Positions 33,328-44,066 of a stretch of DNA of 64,000 nucleotides are shown here, in pieces. The DNA is from Chiua virens (lineage: Eukaryota; Basidiomycota; Agaricomycetes; Boletales; Boletaceae), in the NCBI GenBank assembly GCA_019787685.1, contig JAHNUO010000037.1, positions 62,001-126,000 of the forward strand, given 5' to 3'. The position numbers and the translations under genes are program-made. The notes beneath the pieces were generated by a model. That model ran no database searches. It worked only from the letters and a program-made list of their open reading frames with translations, and was not told where the DNA came from. The stretch's first letter is position 1; each line of letters begins with the position of its first letter.

Positions 33328-34704
33328 ACAGAAGCTGTAGCACAGTCTTCACCTTCTTCAACTTGGCCTCCTTTGATGTGATTGCCACCTCTCTATTTGC
33401 CAGCTGCATCTCAAGTGCCTTGTACTCAGTTTTGAAGGCGAGAACCGCCTCCATAGCAATCATTTGGCTACATCAAATTGAGAGCATGTGGGTCTGTCTT
33501 GACCCTACATCTTTTGCTTCTTATTGGAGGCTGTTTCCTCTTCCTCCTCATTGTCCATGATGAGTGCCTTAGCCTTAGGTTGTGGTTTCGGCCTTGCCTT
33601 GCGCATATCTGAAACTGGATTAAATGGTTCCACAAATAGTTGGTGTGGTGGTATGAACACCACCAGTTTCTGCAAAGCTAAATTGGGTATTAGTACACAT
33701 GGACTGACAAGCAATATGTTGTTACACACCTGGGACCCTTGTTGCTTCTGCCTTCCCATCTGCCTTCATCCTCTTGCTGCCATGCCCACTCAAGTAAGTG
33801 CAGCTCTGACGGTCCTTCCTGCAGTGTCTGCATACACAACTGAGGACCCCAAAGCAGGGGTACCCTGCACCTTCACACCACTCACACAGTACCTCATGGT
33901 CGATGTCGCCATCTTCCTGCAACAAATTGGTATGGGTTGGTGGCATGCTCTTGGCTGTGCTGGTCTTGATGATGATCGGCCCATCCTCGTCAGACTTGTT
34001 CTCCATGACAATGAGGCACTGTACCTGCAATCTAGTCAGCATCTTGTGTATCAGATAGGTATCTGGACATGCACCTTCCATTTCTCTCTTCCCTCTGGTG
34101 CTTTCCTCTTCTCCTTGCACCTTCCTTGCACCTTCTTGTCTCCCACATTGTCTCCTCCCTCACTCTCATGCACTACTGCCATCACCTTCGCTGTGTCATT
34201 GACTGCCTTTCATAGCTTCTTGGCCGCATCCTACCTCTCTATCGATTTCTGTGACTCTTGAATTATGAGGATGACTGTGTTGTCAACCTGAGCCTTGATG
34301 CCAGCATCCTGAGCCTGTTGAAGGCAGTCACTGAGATGTTTCTGTAAAAACAAGTTGTTTGCGGTTAGTACACAACGAGATGTGATCAGTTAACTATGTA
34401 CCAGGATCTCATCCCATTCCTCTCGCCACATTGTCTGCTCCCTGGCCAGGTCCTCCCTATTGTCTGAGATTATCTTTGCGAAGTCCCTGGCACATCCATT
34501 CACATGCTTCAGCTCTGTCTCGGTGAAGACATGTGGTTTGTACAGGTTGACCATGTTCTGTGTGCTCATGTAATAGAGGATCAATTTGGTGTACAACATG
34601 AGGAAAGTTAAAAAGATAAAAGAAGTGAAAGAGCAGTGTGGACATGATGTGTTCAAGTAATGTCTGGTGGCACATTGTTCAGTTTTCAAACTCAGCATGT
34701 GCAT
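33328..34704 (-). pseudogene. Coiled-coil/twin cysteine-cluster protein, multi-exon
   Basis: Read on the minus strand. An N-terminal segment (34704-34390) contains FTETELKHVNGCARDFAKII and LAREQTMWREEWDEI. Charged exons follow (~34340-34060), then 34120-33722 with CEWCEGAGYPC and CRHCRKDRQSC, two C-x2-C-x6-C halves like those of the gene at 2549. After that come the basic RKARPKPQPKAKALIMDNEEEEE (33600-33510 region) and a C-terminal coiled coil (EYKALEMQLANREVAITSKE, to 33328). The layout, acidic/coiled N-terminus, cluster, basic stretch, coiled C-terminus, matches a repeated Agaricomycete family of unknown role, probably nucleic-acid binding. Exon borders are uncertain. A long ORF on the opposite strand (33524-34261) is its shadow. 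Confidence 0.55.
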
Positions 34705-35046
34705 ACATCATGTGACCGACTGAGGACAGTCAGCATCCAAGTTCCTCTTATGGTTGCAGCCTACCTTTTTCCCACTCTCTATCATATTCTATCACCTCTT
34801 TTCCCATCTACTATCAACTTCATGCCAGTCTGGTTTTATTTCTAGCATTTACAGATTATCCAAACCCAATCCAAGTCCAATCCAAGTCAATGTAATCCAA
34901 TCTGGTTTAACTTGTCCTGTTCGATTTGGCCTTATTGAGGTTGTCCCTATCATAATATCATTCTTTTCTTTCATTATCTACAAGGTTTGATATTCCTTTT
35001 CTTAAATACTCACCCTACATTGATCCTGTATACTTACCTAGGGTTG

Positions 35047-35482
35047 GATTGCCTTTAACAGTCCTGAGTTGTGCCCAGGATTATAAAACCATATTTTCTA
35101 ACATTAAATATCATCTTTCTGCATTGTAGAAAACAAAAAAATAGGTGGTAAGAAAGGTGGGGTGATAGGTTCATCCCAAGGGGGGTTATACTTGAAGGAA
35201 TTGCAGGATTTGGGTTTGTCTATAAGTCCTAGAGGCTGCTGAACAATCCAGAATGAAAAGTGGTTGATGGAAAAGTATCCAGGTGGAGTTGAGGCAATGA
35301 GAGAATTGATTTAAGTAGATGAGATGCAAAGGAACGATAGGATGAGGCAAAAGGAAGGATATCCAGCCCACTTACACACGGGAGAGTAGACAGGTGATCT
35401 CCTGAATGCAGAAAGATGATATTTAATGTTAGAAAACATGGTTTTATAGTCCTGGGCACAACCCAGGACTGTTAAAGGCAAT
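35047..35482. repeat. Foldback repeat with 79-bp arms
   Basis: The left arm (35047-35125, gattgcctttaacagtcctg ... tctttctgcatt) and right arm (35404-35482) are inverted copies differing at only a few bases, around a ~280-bp centre. Each arm itself contains a small palindrome (cctgggttgtgcccagg). The right edge coincides with the point where the gypsy-2 RT frame ends, so it inserted into, or caused the truncation of, that gene. Confidence 0.75.
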
Positions 35483-35484
35483 CT

Positions 35485-36690
35485 GAGTTCGTCAGCCTGA
35501 AAAACATGACTGTAGGTTCGAAGAGGCCTTGATGAGTAATGAAGGCAGCTTTCCATTAGTGTCCATCCTTAATACAAATATTGTTGTAGCCCCATCTGAT
35601 ATTGAACTTTGTGAAGAGCTTGGTGTCCTTTAGTTTGTTGATGAGATTGAAGCTAAGTGGAAGAGGGTATGTATCACAAACAGTATGTTTATTGATGTAG
35701 CAGTAATCTTATGTAACAAGGACAAAGTTTGCCATCCTTCTTTTTGACAATGAAGAAGGGGAAGGCCTGAGAGGAGTTAGAGGGACAAATTTTGCTGTTG
35801 ACAAGGTGCTTGTCAATGAAGTCATCAGTGGCCTTATGCTCCTCAGGGGACAAGGGATAGTAGACTTTCCTGACCTTCAGGTAGAAGGTGTCTTTTAGGT
35901 GGATTTTGTGGTTGCAAGACCTGGAGGGGGGCATCTGGTTGAAGGGTTCCTTTGTGAAAATGGATTTAAATTCTGTGTATTCCAAAGGAAGGGTAATTTT
36001 GGGTTTGGTAGCAGTGGCAGCCAGGTGATGGCATTAGTGAGTTTGTCTGGTATGGTGGTCTGGATGAAGCATTGTCCCACATGCATGATGTGGTTCACTG
36101 AGTGTTGCACTGACTGATGAGATGGTGTCTGGTTTCAGAGCTGAGGTAGTCATAGATTTTGCTGTCCCAGACAGGGTCTACATCCATGTAGGAAGGATTG
36201 GCAAGTTTAGCAGAGTGACAAAGTTCATTGGTGGTCATGGGGGAAGTGTCTTGTTCGGGAGCAAAAAGGATAATGGTTTTCACTACTCAATTGATGATTG
36301 GATTAGTTGCCTTTCATCAGGGGAGGCCTAGGATAGCATTTTCAGATCCATAGTGGATAACATGGAACTTTACACATTGGAGTACTCCTCCCAGGGCAAT
36401 CCAGAGGGTGGTGGGAAATGTGATATCCCTGTTCTTGTTTGAGGTTTGATCAACATTTTTCACTGGAATGGGTTTTGGAAGGTGATCCTTAGGGAACTTG
36501 TTTTTCTGGACAATGTGCCAGTCAATGCAGTTAATCCCAGCTCTGGAGTCAATGGGAGCCTGGGTGTCAACATCTTTAGAAGTAGCAGCAGCATTCAATC
36601 TAATTTGGATTTGTATAGATTGGGAGGATAGTTCAGCTATTGGTGCATGGCTATGAGATAGGGAAGATACTGGCATCAAATCAGTCTTTC
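35485..36690 (-). pseudogene. pol: gypsy-2 protease and N-terminal RT (truncated)
   Basis: The protease (36679-36317) has APIDSRAGINCID where the catalytic D-S/T-G is expected, so the Gly is replaced, and ends ENAILGLP. RT follows: VYYPLSPEEHKATDDFIDKH, FPFFIVKKKDGKLCPC (35800-35720), then after a frameshift YPLPLSFNLINKLKD, RWGYNNICIKDG and LFEPTVMFFRLTNS. The frame stops at ~35485, before the catalytic Y-x-DD box, exactly at the foldback repeat. RNase H and integrase are absent. Together with the gag and LTR to the right this is the 5' two-fifths of a minus-strand gypsy element, inactive. Confidence 0.85.
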
Positions 36691-36849
36691 TCCTTAAAAA
36701 TCTATGATTGGGGTGGTGATTTTGTTGACACTTAGCAAGTCATCATCATCATCATCCACCTCTACTAATGCTGGGACTGGTTCAGGTTTAGGTTTGGTCC
36801 TCCACAACTTCTTTGGGAAGGTGGGAAATTGGGTGAAATTGGTGGAAAA

Positions 36850-37554
36850 TATCAAACATTGGTTGGTGTAGTGCCCCAGTTGACAGCATTGGAAGCATAG
36901 GTTCTTCTCAATGCAGTGTTTTTATTCTGAGTTGGTAAGTTTTGGGACACAGATGGCATCTATGTCCATGGCATCTGGGTCTCATTCCTTTTTACAAGAA
37001 GGGTTGTTGTGGAAAACAACAACCATAGTATGTTTCTTGTTTCAGCAGGTGATCTCATCTGCACATTCCCATTGCATTTTAAAATAAATGGCTTGGGTAT
37101 ACTATTTCTTGACAGTGGTAGGGACCATATCCATCCCCTGGATTTGTTGCATGAGTGAGGGGGGAAGGCCAGTGGTGAAGAAGTTGATTAGGACAGAGTT
37201 GGACCCAGTGAGTCTTGCTGTAATGACTTTGCTGCAGAAGGAGGAGATATAGGTGGGGACATCTTCATTTTTAATGGTGTGGGTGGTGAAGAGCCAGGCG
37301 ATAGCATCATCCTTGGTATCAAGGTGTTTGAAGTCCTTTTGGAACTCCATTTGGAAAGTGTCAGCCCAAGTTCAGGCAGGTCCTTCAGTTGTAAATGAAA
37401 GGGTAAAGGCAACCTTTTTGTTGCTGATGTCATAGGTGGTGTCATTGATAAAGAGATATGTGGCCACATCATTGAGCCAGGATATAGTGTGGTCATAGGA
37501 TCCATTGAAAGAAGATAGTTTCCATAGATGGAGTTTAACAGGTTTATTGCTCAT
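36850..37554 (-). pseudogene. gag: gypsy-2 gag
   Basis: Starts near 37554 (MSNKPVKLHLWKLSSFNG), followed by YDHTISWLNDVATYLFIND, then in the same frame EFQKDFKHLDTKDDAIAWL and SSFCSKVITARLTG (to 37102). The zinc knuckle CFQCCQLGHYTNQC (C-x2-C-x4-H-x4-C) lies at about 36900-36858. An in-frame TGA at 37372-37374 and loss of frame between 37102 and the knuckle break it. The capsid order is that of a Ty3/gypsy Gag. It lies 410 bp inside the LTR at 37966. Confidence 0.8.
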
Positions 37555-37965
37555 ATTATAAGTAGGTGGGGTGGTCAGGAGAAGTGGTGTGGGAGTATAG
37601 ACAATGGTAGGTCATCAGATTGACGATGGTCCAGGTAAAGGGTTGGTTGGGATGGTTGGGGACAATAGGAAGGTAAGATCCTGTTGGGAAATACCAAGTA
37701 AGATTGAAAACTAGCCAGTTAGATCATTTGTCTTGTCCTCAGAGTCTGAGGCTTGAACTTGGATATCTGGGTTGTCTGGGTCACTGTCCTGTGGTTCAAG
37801 GAAGCACAAGGAGGGCTCTGGACTTTTGTCTGATAGGTCTGCAGGTTGTGGGTTAGATGACCAGAGTCTCCAATGAGAGTTGAGGGGTAGATGAGTGGGG
37901 CATCCCAAAGAAATGGTGGGCAGCTAGCTGCATGATGGCAGCCTATGATACTAGTCTTGATCTTA

Positions 37966-38584
37966 TGTTACAATAGTTCCAGGTGGGACCTATCATAGCT
38001 ACAAAAGTGCCAAGTACCTAGTGGCTGCAATAACTCAAATAACCACCACTAGGTAGGTAGTGTGCTGAAGAGTTCAGGGGAGGGGAGTTGGTCAGCTTTG
38101 GGCTACTAATGAGACAAAGTAGAACTCAGGAAGTTTTTCTAAGGTGTTCTGTTGAGGATTTATACTCTAAGAACTGAGGTTAACAAGTGGTGGGTTTCTA
38201 GTTGAATCCAAAGAGAAGACCAAGGTCAACAAGGAATGGCTTATAGCCCAAGAGGAGCAGTGATACTCAGCTACATAGATTGTGGAGATCAAGACTAAAG
38301 ACTATGGGAGTATCATTGCTGTTTAAATAGTGAAGTATTCGCATGGCAAAGGGCTGAACAAGAAGGGGTGGACCAATCAAAAGGGGTCAAAGGGAATTAT
38401 ATGATGTGAGCAACAGACAGTTACAAAGTAGGAATGACTAAGTATGATCCATTGGATGATAATGAGAAAGAGATGAGTCATCTTGGGACATTGGGTTGCA
38501 CTAAAGACAAAGTACATGATTGGTAAGGGTAAGCCTTGCCAAACAAGGAAAGCAAAGTGAAGACCAACATAGTGAGATACCCTA
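37966..38584 (-). repeat. 5' LTR of gypsy-2 (LTR-A family), truncated
   Basis: On the coding strand it ends CTATTGTAACA at 37966, identical in type to the end of the LTR-A solo copy at 45403, and shares 'gaactcttcagcaca', 'catcatccaatgg' and the preceding blocks with 44100-44340. A TATTTAAAC box lies near 38320. The first ~57 bp of the LTR are missing: the sequence stops at the TA where the Tc1 element begins. Confidence 0.8.
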
Positions 38585-40161
38585 CAGTGGCTCAAACAAC
38601 TATCCCAATGTTTGCATGTCTTTCACTAAACACAATAAAACATGGTAACCACTAAACCTTACCAAAACCTGTGGGAATATGAAATATAGTACCTACTCCT
38701 GGCTTTCTATTGGACCAAAAGACAAAGGATTTGAATAAGATTTGATGAAATGGCAATCATTTCAAAATGATCACTCATTGGGACAGTTCTTTGACTTTAA
38801 GTTTGGATTACATATATTAGACCCTAACATGTTGGAAAGTACTTACATACATTTGATAATAGTTCTATTATGTTATATTTATGTAGCTATTGTCAGCTAG
38901 CACCATATAAACCCCACCATTTCATAGTAACTTTCCTATCATTATTATGAAACCTATCTCCAGCTCTTAAGGAACAATAACATCTCCTTCCCTTTCCTTA
39001 AGCTTTCACCAGGAAAATAACCTCTAAAACTGGTCTGGGCAAGTCTACAGTGTCTAGGGTTCTTCAGGAAATACAGCTAGACAAGACTAAACATCTTGGT
39101 GGTCACCCTTCAAAGATTTCATTTACCAGCAAAAGGGCTATTGTATAATAGATTATTACTGGCAAGGCCAAAAATGCTGTTCAGCTCACTATACTTATCA
39201 ATACCATTATTGATACTTCTCTCTACCCTCAGACAATCAGAAATACCCTCAAGGAAGCCTCTTTGAAAGCTGTGGTAGAGCACAAAAACCTCTTTTCTTC
39301 AAGAGTCACAAGAAATGATGGTTGGGCTATGCTTTCAAATACTAGCATTGGAATGTGGAGGGTGGAAAAAGGATTGTATAGTTAAATGAGACTAAAGTCA
39401 ATAGGATTGGGTCATATAAACAAGAGTATGTGTGGAAAAAGGCAGGAGAGTAGTTGATTGCTAGAGGTACAGTCAAGCATAGAGGAGGCTATGGGATGGA
39501 ATGGAGTGGGAGTTTAGAGTGAGATATACAGAAGGATTGATGCTGAGCAGTATGTGACAATTTCACAGCAGGGGTTCCTAGAAAACATTGAAGAATTTTA
39601 AATTTCAAAAGGTGATATTATTTTTCAATAAGATAATGATCCCAAGCATACCTCTAAAAGAGTTTAGACCTGGGTCAAAGATCAAGAGATGGGATCTTTA
39701 GATTGGCCTGAACAGTCTATAGACCTTACTTCCTTTGAACATATGACCTGAAATCAACTCAAAAAATGACTTTTAGCTTATAAAAGTGCTCCTAAAGGAG
39801 TTTATCATTTATAGGAGAGATTAGCAGAGGAGTAGGGGAATATTTGTGCAGAATAGCATCAGAAATGGATTAAAAGCATGCATAGAATGATTGAAGCAGT
39901 TATCAAGGTCAAGGGAGGTCATATCAAATATTAAATACTTACATTTATATAAAGTCAAAAAACTGTCCCAATGAGTGATCATTTTGAAATGATTGCCATT
40001 TCATCAAATCCTATTCAAATCCTTTGACCCTTTGTCCAATACAAAGCCAGGAGTAGGTACTATATTTCATATTCCCACAGGTTTTGGTAAGGTTTAGTGT
40101 TTACCATGTTTTATTGTGTTTAGTGAAAGACATGCAATTGGGACAGTTGTTTGAGTCACTG
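38585..40161 (+). mobile_element. Tc1/mariner element, copy 1
   Basis: 1,577 bp with TIRs of about 215 bp (CAGTGGCTCAAACAACT... / ...GTTTGAGTCACTG), TA dinucleotides at 38583-38584 and 40162-40163. It encodes a broken DD34E transposase on the plus strand. Its left flank is gypsy-2 LTR and its right flank is a Plavaka gene, so the insertion site is not a simple one. Each TIR ends internally with an inverted copy of its own tip (actgtcccaatg). Confidence 0.93.
38947..39934 (+). pseudogene. Tc1 transposase (DD34E), copy 1
   Basis: Frame pieces in order: TGLGKSTVSRVLQEI (helix-turn-helix), KTKHLGGHPSKISFTSKRAIV, then stops TAA-TAG at 39146-39151. SLKAVVEHKNLFSSRV and NRIGSYKREYVWKK-like catalytic-domain sequence follow, then FQ-DNDPKHTSKRV ... 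DWPEQSIDLTSFEHM, where the second D and the E are separated by 34 residues. The frame ends at the TAA of IKY (39934). Many stops make it inactive. The transposase would bind the TIRs and cut at TA. Copy 2 at 54509-55497 shares the same stops. Confidence 0.88.
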
Positions 40162-40163
40162 TA

Positions 40164-40960
40164 TGTACACAAAGAATTCTGGGACCACAATGTTCAATGG
40201 TGTTTGAACATTGTTGGACAATGAGAAGTTGACTTTCAATTCTCAGTTATGCAGCCAACTGCCAGTTTCTGTCACTTCAAGGATGAGATATCCAAGCTAA
40301 AGCAAGTGACTGGACATGTACACTGTGATATCAACGCTAGTATATTGTTGGCATCATCACAGGTGCTACCCCCTCTGGATTTGTCACTGCTATTCATGTA
40401 CTTGTGGATTTTTGATATTGGGTTCAAGCTTACTGTATTGACAAAGATAACATGCAGGTCATTTCCCCTGCATTGGATCTGTTCCATGCACATAAACAGT
40501 CTATTCTTGACTGTGGGGCATGCTGGGGAAAGGAGAGTTGAATGATCAACAATTGGTATATCCCCAAGTTGGAACTAATGCAAGGCTTCATCCCCAGTAT
40601 AGTTCACAGACATCACAGAACATGCTCATGTTTTTTAGATCAAAACCCCTGCACATGCTAGTAACAACAACAACTATAACCCTCAGATATGTATGTATGT
40701 TGTTTCCTGGACTGAGCAGAAAAATGCCACATGTTTGAACTTGCAACAATGATACATGATAAAGAGCTGTTCAATTCCTCCCAGGATTTTGTGCAAGATG
40801 ACAATGTTGACTCAAGACACAAGGACTTACATATGTATGTAGTGAAGCAACTCAGGAAAAGGAAAGAGCTGGGGCATGATAGGGGGAAGTTTTGGAAGAA
40901 AGGTTCACTAACACCATTTAGGTGGAATCATTGTGCTTCATGTGAAAATGCATGAAGGTC
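40164..40960 (+). pseudogene. Plavaka-type transposase, C-terminal third
   Basis: The plus strand carries HKEFWDHNVQWCLNIVG, VMQPTASFCHFKDEISKLKQ, VTGHVHCDI, then WYIPKLELMQGFIPSIV and AEKCHMFELATMIHDKEL, ending in a Lys/Arg-rich stretch. This is the order seen in the C-terminal third of Plavaka transposases, abundant in basidiomycetes. Stops and frame changes occur throughout. It begins right at the end of the Tc1 element and meets, tail to tail, the minus-strand N-terminal part at about 40930-40960. Confidence 0.75.
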
Positions 40961-42370
40961 TGAGGGATCAACTTTGGACTTCACAACCTGGAGTTGCACA
41001 GTGGTATTCGAGCCTGTCCATGGTTCATGATGAAAAGGGTTCCCAAATTGTTTGTACATTGCCATGGTGACTGGAGAGGTTTTCCCCCCAACACATGTGA
41101 GCATTGCAGCCTTGGAGGTGTCCACAATATAACTTACAAGCAGAATAAAACAATATTGTACATGGCCATTGGGATCTGGTAGCATGATGCTGTGCTTGGC
41201 AGCCTTTTTGACTGACTCGAGAATGATATCCAGGCATTGCTAGATTAATCTATTTTCCAAGAGGCTGTGTAAATGCCACTTCTCATGTGTGAACTTGGGA
41301 ACAGGTAGTAACACTGTAAGCATGAAGGAATTCAATAATAACTTGAGACATGTCAACATCTTGATGTTTGCAAGGCTGAGAAGGAGGGGGTAAGCAACTC
41401 AACCACCACACAATGCAGTAATCTTGGTCTTGTCAGAAGAGAGGATGATACCAAGGAGTGTGCCTCCTGCAGGAATCTGTTGTTGCTGCATATTAGCTAG
41501 GCCACATTCCACAACTAAGATGAGTGAAATACCTGCACACTCTAAGCATCCTCACCTGTCATCCACTCTGTATACACACAGCACTGCCTCTCAAGTGTCT
41601 TGTAGATATCTTGAGAAGTCCAATCAAGGCAATCTTGGAACAATGGATGATTTAGCAGCCATGTGATATACTCTAACACATCATACCAGTAGAGATAGAC
41701 ACATTGTTTGGTAGGATGTTGGGTCTTTATTTCCATCATATGCCAGCAGGGGCCACCAGGAAGAAGTTCCACTCTGTCACAAAGCTCCTTCACAGTAGCA
41801 AATGATAATTCAAGCATTTATATCTTGCCACCAGTGAATATTTGAGATATGAAGTATAATAGAACATACCTTGGACAATTTCAGAAAACCATTGATCGCT
41901 CTCTTACTCAAGCCCATGTAAAGTAACCACAAAGCCAGTTCCCACACCTCGCAGGATACAAAAGGGTAGTAAAGGTTGATATTGTGAAAGTTGCTGAATT
42001 GATCTGCATTGAACTTGTCCATGAAGATAGCTCCAGAGGAGAATATCTTTGCTGCACCTGGAAATAGGTCACAAGTATCCTGTAAAACCCCCCCAGGGGA
42101 TAACTCAGAACAATGTGCAAGGATAGGGGGGATGGCCCTATCAGTATCAATGTCCATTCCAGTGAGATCCTCAGAACCACTCCAAGGATTGAAAACTGGA
42201 CTTGACAGAGGGCTAGCAGAGAAGTGGGTAGTAGAAAGGTCAATGCTGTCATGGAGTGAGACAAGGTTGTCAATCCAGGTGTTGCAGCCAGAAGTTGGCT
42301 GGCTCATGTGGTTTGCAACAGTGATGTTGTCCTTGAATCCACCTTTCCCACAGCTTGGGCAATATGGCAT
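40928..42370 (-). pseudogene. Plavaka-type transposase, N-terminal two thirds
   Basis: ATG at 42370 opens MPYCPSCGKGGFKDNITVAN, a C-x2-C...H zinc finger, an acidic region, FPGAAKIFSSGAIFMDKF, NLYYPFVSCEVWELALWLL and SKRAINGFLKL. Further exons: LPGGPCWHMMEIKTQHPTK, YTEWMTGEDA, a 47-nt GT-AG intron (41532-41486), then PAGGTLLGIILSSDKTKITA, LLPVPKF-like sequence, CLDIILE and VGGKTSPVTMAMYKQFGNPF to DPSDLHAF at ~40940. The family is a basidiomycete DDE cut-and-paste transposase. The gene stops where the C-terminal third should follow; that part lies in opposite orientation next door. Several stops. Confidence 0.85.
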
Positions 42371-42599
42371 GGCACTTCATCAGTAGGATATCTTAAATGG
42401 AGTAAATAACATACTAACATGTTTTAGATACAAGCTTGCTTGAACTCTAAGTTTACTCCAACTTGGAGTCTACACTAGGTTTTAATCACCATCAACTCTC
42501 AAATACTTCTATATCAGCCCAAATTTTTTTTCTTTCCACAAGTGTATCTCCAGAATCATGATGCCTTCAAACCCTCTTGGGATATTCTCAGGTTCTCAC

Positions 42600-42934
42600 T
42601 CAGAGGTACAGATTGGGGGGTTGTTGGACAAATTGTATTCGATACTAGAATTATGTGTTTGTGATCCTTGCTAAAGTTTGTCTCTATTAATCTGTTGTGA
42701 CAGCCTTTCAATTTTGTTGAGGTTGATAAAGCACTTGTTATACTGAATGTGGCACAAGTGCAGAGGGAGGTTGGCCATGCCAAACAAGCACTTGTAAAAT
42801 CTCTTGCTGATCAACATGCAGCTGTCACTGAATTGTACCATATCTGGGCTTGGGAATTAGATAAAACAACAAACTGTCTGGAAGTCAATGTTGCAATGGT
42901 CCATATAGCAATGAAGGTAACATGGAGTACATGA
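42600..42934 (+). other. Possible isolated exon
   Basis: Between an acceptor-like 'cag' near 42702 and a donor-like 'gtaaca' near 42917 the plus strand is open, reading FNFVEVDKALVILNVAQVQ, REVGHAKQALVKSLADQH and so on, helical in composition. No flanking exon or homologous family is recognised. The rest of 42371-43404 holds nothing I can name. Confidence 0.25.
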
Positions 42935-44066
42935 GCCAAATCCCAGCTCCTCCATCACTGTAACCAAGGTTCAAGAAATGGCAACCACTCAGTACTATGC
43001 TATGAGTTGGGCAGCAAGTGTCCTGTACCCTCATTGCTGGTTCTGTCATCATTGTCACTTACTATATTTTTGTATGTCAGCAGGAGACCAAATGCTATAT
43101 GTATGTTTGGACTGAGTCCAACTCCTAAGGCCCAGGATATATGAAAACAGCATAGTACTATATCCAAGTTGTTTATGTTAGGCTGTATGACTCATGACAT
43201 TACTATGCTATTGTGCTGATATCCCTGAGTGATGAAATTGAAGTTCAAGTTTGCAGCACTGCTGGTGAAGTTTCTGTGATTGCTAGTAAGCCAGGTTTAT
43301 GTAATTGTCATCACTACTCAGCTTGCAGCTTGGGGTCCTGCCTGGCTAGATATTCTTGTATGCTGCTTGACTATGGCTAAACTCATGACATAACATCAAG
43401 TTCACTAGTGAGGTATGGAGCTTTGGCCAAGTATGCAAATGCCAAGTATGCAAATACAGGTGGCAGTATGTAATACTACAGGTGACTTTGAATTCAATAT
43501 CCATTTTTGTGTTTTGCTGATGGAAGGTCTGGTTGTAAGGTAAAAAGCAATCATGGTTGTGGTAAATGTATGGAAAGGTTGAACAGCAGAGAGGTGGGAT
43601 CCTTGAAGAAGAGCAGAGGAAATGGCAAAGTAGTTGATGATAGGTTGTCCCAGGGTGTGAAACACTTTAAAAGGGAGGTTTTCAACATCTGGCTTGTGCT
43701 CCTTGTTTTCTTCATTGTCATCTATGAAACCTTTACTCCCTCCCTGGTCTCTCATGCAATGTTTGCTAATGTACATTGCAAGGTTAAACCAGAAACACTT
43801 ATCCAGTCTATCAAGGTACTGTGCAATCTGGCTATAATGGTTTTGATTATTGCCAGTGCATGTGGGTACCTTGATTTCTTCAACATCCACATGTTTTGTG
43901 ATATTGGGGGTCCATTGTATTGCTGCACTGAATTGATAAATACCCAGGACAACACTTCAAAGAAGCTCAAGCTTAGGAATTTGCCAGCCATTTCATGTGC
44001 CATGCCATATGATAGCATCCTTGTTCTGATGAAATTCTTGCAATGAGTCTGCAACCCATTTGAGAG

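Noticed and set aside
33524..34261. A 245-codon plus-strand ORF, among the longest in this part of the window
   Set aside because: It is antisense to the cysteine-cluster/coiled-coil gene. The minus strand shows twin C-x2-C-x6-C motifs and coiled-coil composition, whereas the plus strand gives a Leu/Phe/Ser-rich product without motifs.
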